A stretch of DNA of 64,000 nt, taken from Nectonema munidae. Taxonomy: Eukaryota > Nematomorpha > Nectonematoida > Nectonematidae. Within the stretch, counting starts at the first letter, position 1, and the number at the start of each line of letters is the position of its first letter. The DNA lies in contig JAUIRK010001049.1 in assembly GCA_030549495.1 (NCBI GenBank), positions 558,001 to 622,000 on the forward strand, given 5' to 3'. A program made the translations under genes and the position numbers. Below, in pieces: positions 8,096-20,000 of the stretch. The notes below the pieces were generated by a model. It was given only the letters and a program-made list of their open reading frames with translations. It made no database searches and had not been told where the DNA came from.

Positions 8096-11000
8096 GTTAG
8101 TTCATCTTCCATTTTTATTATGATGCAAATGATGCACATTACTATTCCTTTTAGTATACGATAGAAGGGGGCTAGTGTTTCAGCTGAAATCGGCTTTCGA
8201 GGGGGCTAGCGCTCAAAAATAGCGATTTAATGCCGTCTCCTCAAATGGAGTTTCTTTTGGGTACGTGAAACACGGATGCTGTTGTCCTATAATTAAGACA
8301 TATCCTTCTTTTCACCTAAAAATCAAATTTTAACTCCATTTTATGATTCCGCTTTTAGTTGAAAATTACGGAATGAGGGCTTCTTACGGAATAAATTATC
8401 CTTCACGCTAAGAAATGCCCGTTATGCGATACTTTGGCCAATTGAACTGAAATTGTGTATACATGTTCTCTCATATCTCCATCTTCATTTTTAAGTTTTT
8501 AAAACCTTAAATTTCAATAACTTGTGAATTTAGTTCCAAAGTGTCAAAAATTTTTTGTTCCATATCTCATTTCTGATTCAATTAAAGATATTGGAACACA
8601 TCCCAAAATTTTACTGAGATTTTCCGAAAAATTGCTATCTTTTGGGAAATCTTTTAGTTCGTCATAACTTCCTAATAATATAAAAAGTAAATTCAGAAGT
8701 GTTTTGAATTTAAAATATCTGTTATTTGAATATAAAAAGACATTTTACTTCTGAATTTACTTTTTATATTATTCACGTCTTTTTCAATGATGAAGTGCCG
8801 CTTCATTTATATATTTCTAACAATATTTTAGCAAACATCGTCTCACCAATCAACTTGGACTACTCCAAAATCCATCCTTGCTCAGTGGATGCGCTTGTAC
8901 AGCAAACCATATTCAGTCGAGATGAAGTGAAGCGCTTTTACCAAACCTTCAAATCGGTAAGTGCCCTTTTTTAAGAGTAGACCGTTTAAATGTTTTGCCA
9001 GGTGAGAATTATCATCCAACTTCCAAAAACAAAAGATTACACTGGCCTATATTTTAAAACTTTTTAATTTTTATTTTAATCCATTTAAAAATCTTAACAA
9101 TTTTGTCAATTAAAGGCGTTTTAAATATTTATTTAAATAAGGCGTCCTTCACAATTGGCGTCATTCAGTTTTGGGTCGACAGGAAGAATCTTTGACTACC
9201 ATCTCCAAGGACGATGTCCAGTTTGTTTCCTAAAAATAAAGAAGAGTTATATTTGAAAGAGCAATTATGGAAAGTAGTAATTAAAAGCACAACAAAATCT
9301 AGGTGCTTGAAAGAATATTCAAAAACACGATGCCTTTGTCTTTTTCTCCGTTTCTCCGCATTATCATTATTTCAAATCAACCAGGGAGCAAACTTTATTA
9401 TAAACAGTATCAAATTAAACACGCACTGGAAAGAGTCTAGCTTACTTAAATCACAATGATCTTTACACCGCCGTCTCAATCAAATGATATATGGAGGAAA
9501 TTTTATATAAAATGGTTGTAATATGTAATTGACTATAGTGGATTAAATTATGAAAAGCTATTTAATGTTTTCATACTTTTGAGGGTACAGAAGATTATAC
9601 TAGATAAAATTATAAAAATTTATTGCATTTCTTTATTCTTTTGTGAGCTTAGAAGATATAATCGTTAAAATTATAAGGGGTTAATAAATTTAATAAAAGC
9701 TATCTTAAAATAATGAATTAGCCGTAACTCACCCATACAATATGAAAGCATCTTTATAAACTTGGAACGAGGAGTTAAAAATAGTATAAATTAGGACTTG
9801 AAAACAAACAATATTTTTAATTAATCAATATAAACTCTCCAATGCACTAGGGCAGTGGTTCTTAACCTGGGGGTCGTGACCCCCTTAGGGGTAATTTTAA
9901 ATTCTTAGAGGGGTAATGAAAACCGAATTAAAAATTGTTTTTATTAGTCGTTTTGTGATAATGATAAAAGATACATTCAAACATTTTTCTCTACGCAAAA
10001 ATAGGATGTAAATTTCTTATAATAAATGTATTAGTAATTAGTCAGTATTTTTCTAATTCTCCATATGTAGTCGCCAAAACACATTTTTGTCATCTTACAT
10101 TGCTTCTTGTTTCTTTTCTCCATGCTTTTGCTCTATATAATTTTCCTAACACATATCACACGGCTGTAATTTCTCTTTCCATTTTGACTTTATCAAATTA
10201 TTTTTCATTTGAAGTTTTATCATTGTTATTTAATATCAGTTGAAATGAAATCATATTGCACATGCATACAACAATGATAATGATAAAAGAAAGAAGAGTA
10301 TACTTTGAAGTTTTTTCATAATTTTGCTACGTAGTATTTTCAAGCGTTTGATTGTTGCAATAATTTCACTTATATTTTTCTCATTTTTAATGTCTGCTAA
10401 AAAACGCACATATAATGAAGCTTTTCTCAAATCTCGTTTTACAAGTATTATTCAAAACTCAGTTGTTAAACCCCAATGTGTTATTTGTAGTAAAGTTTTA
10501 AGCCGTGAAAGTATGAAGCCAAGTAAATTGAAGCAACACTTCGAAACTGTTCATACCCAACACGCTGGTAAAAGTTTAAATTATTTTAAACAAAAAGAAA
10601 CATCTTTAAGAGCAAGCCGGATAGATTCAACTGGGCACTTGGCTGTGCAAATAAAGCCGCTCTAAAAGCATCTTTTAAAATTGCATTGAACATTGCAAAA
10701 GCTAAGAAACCTCATACTATTGGTGAGGAATTGATAAAACCTTGTATCTTAGAAGCTGTTTCATCTCTTCTTGGGCAAAAACAAGCAGAAGAATTAAAAT
10801 CAATTTCTCTTTCAAATGACACTATCAGAAAGCGTATTTTTGATATGAGTGAAGATATACTAATACAAACAGTAAATGCAGTGAAGGCTAGTTCTTTTTA
10901 TTCTTTGCAACTTGATGAGTCAACAGATGTTTCATCATGCTCCCAACTTTTGGTTTATGCTCGATATTTTGAAGAACAAGCTTTAAAAGAAGAATACTTG

Positions 11001-14000
11001 TTTTCTGAGCCATTAAGTACCACAGCTCGTGGAGAAGACGTTTTCAAAAAATTCTTAAAAGCTTTTTAGCAAAACATAGTTTAAGCTGGAAAACGCTTGT
11101 TGGAGTATGTACTGACGGGGCTCCATCAATGATTGGCTATAAATCTGGGTTTAAAGCTCTCGTTAAAAAACCGCACCCCACATCTCTTTCACTCACTGCA
11201 TGATTCGCCGCTATGCTTTAGCGATGAAAACTCTTCCGCCATCTCTTCGAGAAGTTTTGGATTTAGTTGTCAAGATTGTAAATCATATTAGAAAAAATGC
11301 TACAACTTCGAGAATTTTTAAAAATATGTGTGAAGAAATTGGTATGAATTTTTCAGTTCTTCTTCTGCAAACAGATACATTCTCTCGAGGCTCTCGAGAG
11401 GTAACGTATTAAATAGATTTTTTCACCTTCGAGAACCGCTATTAACATTATTAGAACAAGGGTCTTCTTCTAAATCTAAAGAAAAATATTTTTTAATTAA
11501 AATGAAGGATGAAGTTTTTCTATCCAAAGTTGCCTACCTTGCAGATTTTTTTACTGAAATGAATTCAATAAGTACCTGTCTCCAAGGAAATCTTTCCTTT
11601 TCTCATATTATTTTAGATAAAGTAGCAGGTTTTCAATCTAAGATCAATTTTTATCAAAATCAGATTAAAAATAATGAAATGAGCTTTTTTCCTCAAATGA
11701 CTTCTTTTCTAAGTTCTTCAACCCAAAAAGAATGTACTTTTTGTGATGAAATATTAGCTCACCTTGCACATGTCAAACAGGCAATTAACGAATATTTTCC
11801 AAATATAAAGAATCGTTTTAATGATGCTTGGATATTTAGACCTTTTTCGGTGAGCGAAAGTGCAATTGAGAATAGTGATATCTCTGCTAAGATTGAGTTT
11901 CTCCAAATTCGAGAAAACATTCAACTTAAACTTGATTTCAACGAACAATCACTTGCAAAGTTTTGGGCAAAATTGGAAACTGTTTACCCTGTTCTTTCGA
12001 AACGTGCCATGCAATTTTTAGTACAGTCCCCTTCAACTTATCGCTGCGAGACAGGATTTTGTGCCATGATGAGCTTAAAAACAAGTCCACGTAATAAGCT
12101 TGTTATTGATGCCGACATGAGATGTTGCTTATCAAACATTGTGCCATGTTTTGAAATTTTTTTATCTGATAAACAGTACCAACCTTGAACCTTCTCATTA
12201 ATATATATATTTAGTATTGTTTTTGAATAAATTTTTGTCTTTTATATTTTTATTACAAGAAAACATTTTTTCTTACTGAAAAAGAAAGTTAGTGTGCATG
12301 TTGTGTGTGTGTCGGTGTGTGTGCGTGTGTGTTGTTATGCTAAAAATAGGTCATGGGTATTGAATATTTAAGTCAAAATAAAGAACTTAATAAAATATAA
12401 TTGTTTATTTATAAAATCATTCAGTTAAAAAAGTTTTATTAAGAATATGATGTTTTAACAAAACATATAGTAAAAATAAGTAAAAAAAACTTGAAGGGGG
12501 TCACATCAAATTTTTAATTTTTAAAGGGGGTCACAATGACAAAAAGGTTAAGAACCACTGCACTAGGGTAAGTATAGAGTCATATAATTTTAACTTGCAG
12601 GGTAACAATAAATTTAATGTTTTTTAGAAATCATTCCTATTCACTTTCATTTCAAAATAAATGTGTTTTTTTCCTAAAAAATAAATCAAAACACGTAAAC
12701 TTTAGTGGGAATTTTTTAACCAAATTTTGAATTGAAATTATAGAAAGGTCTTGAAGGTATTGAATCATGTCACAAAGGAGTTTTATCAATCAAATATTTC
12801 CATCAATGTCAACATTTTAATTAAAAAATGAATTCCACTGGCATTTTGTTGCTAAATATTGCTTTAATTTTTTCAATAAACCAACTTTTAGTTGTTAAAC
12901 TCAAAATATTTCATCTTTCAGTGAGGGTTGGAAAAAATCAGATTTTTCTTCATAAAATGATGTGTTTTGGTTTTTTTGTGAAAGCCCGGAGTTTTTTCCA
13001 TGCAACAATTTGAAAATCTTTGCGTATTATTTTTTGGTTCAAAAATTTAAGTTTCAAAGTTTTCTACCTTACACCTTTTGCTTTTGCATCTTCTATTGAT
13101 ATATCGATCAGTAAGACGCATACTTCACTGTGATAATTTGTCTAGTGAATTGACAAATATTATCTTAAATTTATAACTATACCATAGGCGCACTTCCTCA
13201 AGATTACAAAAAAATTTATTTAAAGAGAAAAAATTTCCTTAAAATTCTTATTTCTTCTATTTTTTCCATATAATTGGTATTATTGATTTATAAATGAAAC
13301 GAAAAGTATAAATAAAAGAAAAGTTAGTTATGTAATTTTACAATTTTAAGCCAAATAAAAACGATATTTTAAAGTTGAAATTTGTAGCGATTAGCTCTCT
13401 ATCAAAAAAAACCAACACGTGTAAATGGTATAAAGGCTGTTTAAATATACCATGGTTTGGTCAGGTTTTTCATTGCACTAAAAAGAAGTTTTAAATGTAT
13501 AATTACTTAATTAGTATTTTTGATTTAGTTTGTTTCTTTAAAAATTGAAAATTAAATGCAAGGAATTTAAAATATGAAGAAAAACTAATTTATGCCATTT
13601 TTCTTAACAGGGCCATGCTTCCAACAAAGGAAGCGCTTTTTCTCGTTTGCTTCCTTCCCTGATAACCAGGGTTTTACTATAAAACAAGATTACATCAAAA
13701 TTAACAAATTTTATTTTTAAGTCTTTCCTACATATTGAGAGTGATTTGGTTGTTTTATATGTTCATCTGTTTCAAAATGATGCAATCATAAAATATCTTA
13801 AGCACAAAAAATAGAAAGTTCAATTGAAGCTAATGAGTATAATAAGCAAATATGTTAAACCAATACAAAGATTTCTTGAAGTCCTTCTCAATGAGTCATT
13901 TTGATCAGATGGAAATAGATTACGAGCTTCATTTTCGCATTAGAACCAGACCTACCTAACTTTCAAGCTGATTCTCATGAAATATTTAAGGCTATTCGAT

Positions 14001-17000
14001 TCTGAGATTAAAAGAAAGAAATGTAATAACTGGCCATCATAGAGTTTCAATATAAACTTGTCTCTACAGCCAATAGTCAACAAAAGATCGAAACTGAAAG
14101 TTAGGATCTCATGACAAACAAATCCGATTAGAATTTATATCAAAATGAAATGAATCTAATAGCAGGCCAACATAGACAGACTAGTTCGAGGCTACATCCA
14201 ATATTATCAAAAAACATCAACCAAAGCTCAGTTTTTTAATATAAAATAAAAATTCACAATTATAACAATCATAATTTTTTCCATTATAAATGAACGAACC
14301 GTTTTTTTCAGCGCCCATTTATTCAAGACAATATCTAGGTTGATACTTTCAGTTATATCTTTGTTCATGGATAATACGATGAACTGAGTAACTCTTTTTG
14401 TAGAAAGGCGCTTTCTAGACAAGGTTATTGTTCTATTCATTGCCAAAATGAGCGCTCTACTTGAGAAGTAGTTATGGAAATTGTGAATGCTAAAACTTTA
14501 TAATTTTACCTAAATTCGGATAGAAAGTAAGTTCAAATTTTCCTGTATTCTTCGTGATTAGGAAGCACCCTCAAACCCAACTTTAAGAAGAGAAATCTTC
14601 AAATTTTATGCTCCTCCGAAATGATGAATGCTAGATTTTAGTACTTCAAAATAAAGATATGACTTTGAAGACGGTTGGTTCTAAAGCCTCTAACCCCGTA
14701 AAAATGTTAAGATTTTTGGTATGAATTCTGATATTCATCTCCCCCATAACTTTAGGCGAAAGTTTATCAATAAGATAATCGACAATATCATTAGTAGATA
14801 AATATTTACCTATATTATGTTCTGGTATTCAAACAACAGCAACCGTAACAACAAGCCTTATCCCTAGATACGCTGTACTTTAACCAATTAAAAGTTTCAT
14901 ACCACACTTGCAAGAAAGATCTTCGTTTTGAATCTTTTGGAAACTGAATTTTCGGTGGAGCTGGCCTAGTATTCAAGGTTCCCAGGTCAAACGAAACTCT
15001 TTCTTGTGAAAACTTTATAGAAATGCTTGCATTCGAATATTTATCGGTTTTCATTTTAAATTTGTGGTAATAATACTGGTTCTGAAAATATTTGAGAGTT
15101 TTTTGGTTTTTCTGTTTTATCAAAATTTGAACAATGGCTCCTTTCATGATCAGTCCTGGTTTTTTAGAAATTAAAAAAAACAAAATACAATTTGGGTGCA
15201 TTTTTGTTTTATTTTCCATTGCTAACATTTTAAAATCTACAACAAAAAAGTGTCAATGTATCATTTGATATTGATTTTTAACCATTATTTTAAAAATATT
15301 AAAGTGCATCAAAACTTTATTAGTTATGCCAGAGCAGTGGAGTAGGATGATTAACATATAATATCTTAACGCTTTATTGTTTATATTAACCTTGCTATCT
15401 GTAATATTTAGCATGTCAGAAGTTAGTATGCCCACATATTTTAAGCTTCCACACAACATAATTTTCATATACATTCACTTACAAGGAAAAAAACACAACT
15501 GTCAAGAAAACGGGCAAAGCCTTGTTGCAGTATTGGAAAAAATCAAAGATCATTCAAAACTACTTATCAGTCAATACATCCTTGACTAATCTACCTGGAC
15601 ATCCTAAAACTACTTCATCAGTTGAAGATCTTCGTAATAATGAAACTATTCCTTTTGCATCTCACGTAACAATAATGCCTGGTCCAGATGATTTTTATTT
15701 AAAAAATGACCCGAAAGACGAAGTATGGAAGTTTATAAAAATGGCCATTTTTATGGCGATGAATGTCCTTTATTAGTAAAATACTTTAATTTGAAGTTTT
15801 TTTCTTTTCTGTTTTTTACAGAAAACTGCTTTACCTATTGAACGAAATGATACTAAGTCTATGATTGTGAAAAAAGACGTTGTAGTTTAAATTAACATTA
15901 AATAAAATTTATATAGAAATGGAAATATAAAATCTTAATTTTCTCCTGTGTCCTTGGATTTTTTGTGTATTCCATGGAAACAAGAGACTTTATTGATTTA
16001 AAAAAGTTCAGGTGTTGATTCCTGGCAAAGAATATAAATACACACAGAGTTATACAAAATTGTGGTCACAAACAAGTACCACATTTCACAAAATATATCG
16101 TCTTTGAACATTGGATTGGTGTAGAAAGACAAAAACGTAGAAAAATGAATAATAGCCTGGCTGCGCTTCTTTTATACCCTGTCAGATGCCGGGAACGGAT
16201 TGCTTCCTGTATGGCATTTGTCCAAGCATTTGACTATCCAGGTCCATAGTTCTCTGTTGATTTGATCCAAAGCTATTTCGATGTGGGCGAATGGTAGTTT
16301 TATGGTGGCGATGCTGCGGGAGAGCTATGTCATGAGGCCGGGTTGACCTCCGATGGAGTGTAAGTGATGAAGTCCTTGGCGCACAGGAAGGAAGTCAAAT
16401 GTTGTGGCGAGGATCGTTGCTAGTAGTCCCACATTCGTATTGCTTGATCCCCACCTCTTGTTGCCCCGGCCAGTGCCACTATTGAGTCGGTAAGGTAGAA
16501 GCACCTCCCTCTTTTTGAGAACAGTGGCACACGTCAGTTTTTCCAGTGCGGCTATGGCATTGCAAAGTTGGGCTGCGGATTTAATTGCCGTATTAGTCCT
16601 TCGCAAACAAACGCCAAGCCTGTTAGGGATGAGTCCACTGACTGAGCAAGGCTGAAAAAACATCAATGAAAGCAACGCTTTTTTACTCGAGAAAATTTAC
16701 TTTTGTCAGTGGAGCGAAATTTGATTTCGAATTTTATTGATTATTTAGAATACAATGACAAAACACATATATTTTGGATTGATATACGAAAATACATAAA
16801 ATACATTGAGTCAAGTCCTTCAATACTATCCTATATATGGAGTAGTTTAGAAAATCTCTTCTACTTTCATATAGTGACTTTTATAAACTCATCTCTGACA
16901 TGTTTTGATATTTTCCATAACCTTAAGAGGTTGAACATGAGAGACAACCCCTCAAAAATTTTTCCCATTTATATTTTAATCCCTCAAAATAATGAAGAGA

Positions 17001-20000
17001 GAGAATAAATTTTCTTAATTTTGTCGATTATAATCATTTACATATCAATACCATTTAGAATAAAATTGCCAGATGTATGATTTGATAGAATAAATGGAAG
17101 AGAAGGGAATAAAGAAAATTTCAAAAATATCAAAAAATTTAACAAACCCTTATAATCTCGAGAAAATTTACTTTTGTCAGTGGAGCCAAATTATGTCATA
17201 TATATTAAGACGATTGAAAAGAATAAAATACTTTTTGTAACACAAAAAAATCTTATACTTACTTTATGGGAGCAGTTCTCAACGCTCCCTCCGTTAAAAA
17301 TTCAAATGTCCCGAGTATTGTAACAAAAAAATTAACAACCGAAAAAGTTTAGTGTATTTTGGGGTGTTTTAGTGTGTTTTGGGGTGTTTTGGAATGTTTA
17401 GTCCGACCCCGCTTGATTTCATTATACACGCTTGATTTCTAATCCGGAAATCACTAATACGGACCTTCGTTAATCCGGCACTTTGATTATTCCAGGAATC
17501 TTTAATTTAGTAAAATTATTGAATGATAGATTCAATGAACAACGAGCTTCTTGAAATTTTAGAAAACAAAAGTTTCGCAAATGAAGAAGAACTAATGAGT
17601 CTCTATATCTTGCAAGAACAACTAATTGGAGAAAGACCAAAGCACCTAAAACAATTCGTTTAAAAGAAGTGCAATTGTCTACACTTAATCGCTAATTCGA
17701 AAAGCCGAATCCCAAACGTTCCGAATTAGTTATAGTCGAATGTACACGCTTGATTTCACTGTACACGCTATCTTATTTTTTGATCAGATGTTTCTTCTAA
17801 AATCCAAATCAAAAGCTCTCACATGTAATTCTCAATAAAATGTAGGATTCAAATATTGAAATTATGGGGTGAGTCTCACACTTCAGTATTTAACTGATCT
17901 TAAAAATAAAGATATACATATCAGGGTAAAATAAATTATTGGGAGGGGGGGGGGGGAGGGGGGTTTGGTGTGCGCACCTGAACTATACCGTTATGCCCTC
18001 AATTCATAGAAATATTACGACTGTGAGATAAAATAACTTAACAGAGAAATTGTAGATTTTGCTGAAACCGACCGTTACGGGGAAGACCACTTCATATCTC
18101 TGGTGACAGAATTAGCGGCTTTATTTGCATTTAGTGCTCTCCTGAAACTTTACATAATATATCTGGAAACTATTACATCCAATATTGTCACTTATTCGTG
18201 AATTTCTTTCTTCTATTCTTCAAGAGCAAAGAGATATCTTACTAAATATAGCTCATTTGAAAATTCAGAAAAATTGGAAAATGTCTATTTTTGGCAAGTG
18301 TGCTGCTCAAAAATTCGTTTCACATGCCTAATGCTTGGGTATTATGCTGTAGTCGTTATAATTTTGTCTGACTCCCTAATTGCTTTGTATTCGTGTATTG
18401 CTTGATCCATGGGACATCTCGAAGAAGTGTAAATGTTCCTGCCACCTTCAAGATTGTATATCCTTCCGTTATGCTTTCTCCCGCACTTGACTTACAGCAT
18501 GTCTTTTTTCGCTAAAACCGACTTGTATTCTTTCACTGTTTCAGGCGTGTCCTTCAGGTGTTCTCTTAAAGTCAGACTTGGCGGCTCTCATCGTGATCTT
18601 TCCGCACGCCTGTAAGTCTTTTTCTCGTCTCCTCTCAATCTCTACAGGGTTTCTTTTAGACTCTCTGCAGTACTTCTCCCGCTTGTACGACTTCTTGGAC
18701 AAGTCTCAGAAGGGGTTTGTCACGTTCAGCGTAAGTGTTCCCGCATCTTCTCCGCGCATTTATCCTTCTTCCTCCCTCTTTCTAGCAGTACTTGTTGATG
18801 CTTTCCAAAATCTTGAAGTTGGATGAGGACGTGGTTGAGTGGCTCTTTGACTTGTACGACATCGACAAAGACAACTTGATTTCGCTGGCCGACTGCGTCG
18901 AAATGTCCAAATCAGTCCTCTCCCTCACTAACAAGTTCTTCATTCTCGGCAGAGGGATGTTTCAAAGCCAGGCTCCCATTGACAAGGCCAAAGCTTTTTT
19001 TAGTGTAAGTATTTATCTTTCCTATTGCTCACGTTTAATGCTAACTGCTCTAAATTCTTATTTACCAACAAACGAAACTTAATAAATATTAAATAACTAA
19101 CCTAATTAATTTGAATTTTGAGGTTCTAAGCGCGACATGGATTTTGTACCAAAAATAATTAGTTTATCAAATCTGAATTAAAAAATAACCCTATGCGGTG
19201 AAGAAATATTTTTTAGATTTAACCATCCAAATGCCAAAAATAAGCAAAATATTTTAAGCTATTTTTATAAACAAATTGATATCAACGTTCGATTTAAAAC
19301 AATCTTAATAGTGATAATCCTAAGTTGAAATCAGATCAACTTCGATTTTTTCATACTTTCATTTTTTCCTAAAGACATGTTTTCATAAACGGATTTTTTA
19401 CAATGCCCATTCAGTGGTAGCCGAGAATATTTGAGCTTTTTCTGATAAAAATTTTGGTTTTTATTTTTGCCTAAATTTATTTATTTATAATTATTATTAT
19501 AGAAGTAATATATGATTCTCTGTAATTTTATTGAATGAAATTATTGTTATAATCATGGCCATTGGATAGGGAGTCAGAGCTCGTTTTTTGACACCCGATT
19601 ATCCCACACCACCGCTATGCGAGTAACATTTCGTATAAACGTAAACGAAGTTGTCTTCCTTTTAATGCAGTACACACTCGTTTATCGCGGGCCAAACTGA
19701 GCTGACGCGACAAGTGGAAAACCGCGATGTGAATACTTCCATTTTTAAAACTGGTATGTTTTCAATTGAACTTTTTAAAATCTGAATATTACTTTTGGTT
19801 TCTTTACTTCCTCTTGTTAAATGAGCTATGTTCTTTTCTGTAAAATTAATAAAGTTTCTTTTGCAAATAAACTAAACAATTTTTTAATGAAAAAAATAAC
19901 AATATCTTTAATTATTTTAATTAATAAATTTTAATGATAACAATAATATTTGCTTTCTATCTTATTTCCAAAGCTCTTACTTGATAAAGCTAGTTCTCGT

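Larger units (their letters stand above)
9853..12560 (+). mobile_element. hAT transposon 2 (BED-finger type), complete with TIRs and TSD
   Basis: The ends read CAGTGGTTCTTAACCT and its 16-base inverse AGGTTAAGAACCACTG, and are bounded by an exact 8-bp duplication CACTAGGG. Subterminal GTGACCCCCTT words recur in both ends (two copies on the right), as expected of transposase binding sites. The total length of 2.7 kb is typical. The inner gene runs in + orientation. The perfect duplication implies a recent insertion, although the transposase frame is broken. The relatives I recognise are the hAT elements that gave rise to ZBED5/FAM200-type host genes. Confidence 0.92.
8957..18544 (+). other. 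Large intron 2 of the KChIP-like gene (9.6 kb)
   Basis: The intron contains the hAT element at 9853-12560, a TTF-finger fragment, an LTR-like fossil and repeats listed separately. Stretches 8957-9844, 12570-14200 and 17770-18430 show nothing I can name beyond low-complexity AT-rich sequence. The acceptor at 18544 (ttctttcactgtttcag) has a good branch-like ctaaaac upstream. Confidence 0.65.

Noticed and set aside
18433-18615. Extending KChIP-like exon 3 upstream (FFAKTDLYSF resembles FTKKELQSL)
   Set aside because: The frame does not continue into ACPSG, and exon 2 at 8832-8956 already supplies that helix in phase. The stretch contains the branch-point-like ctaaaac.
19560-19745. Definite pogo-like element
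   Set aside because: Only end-like words (TTTATCGCGGGCC) are visible, without an inverted partner or TA duplication.
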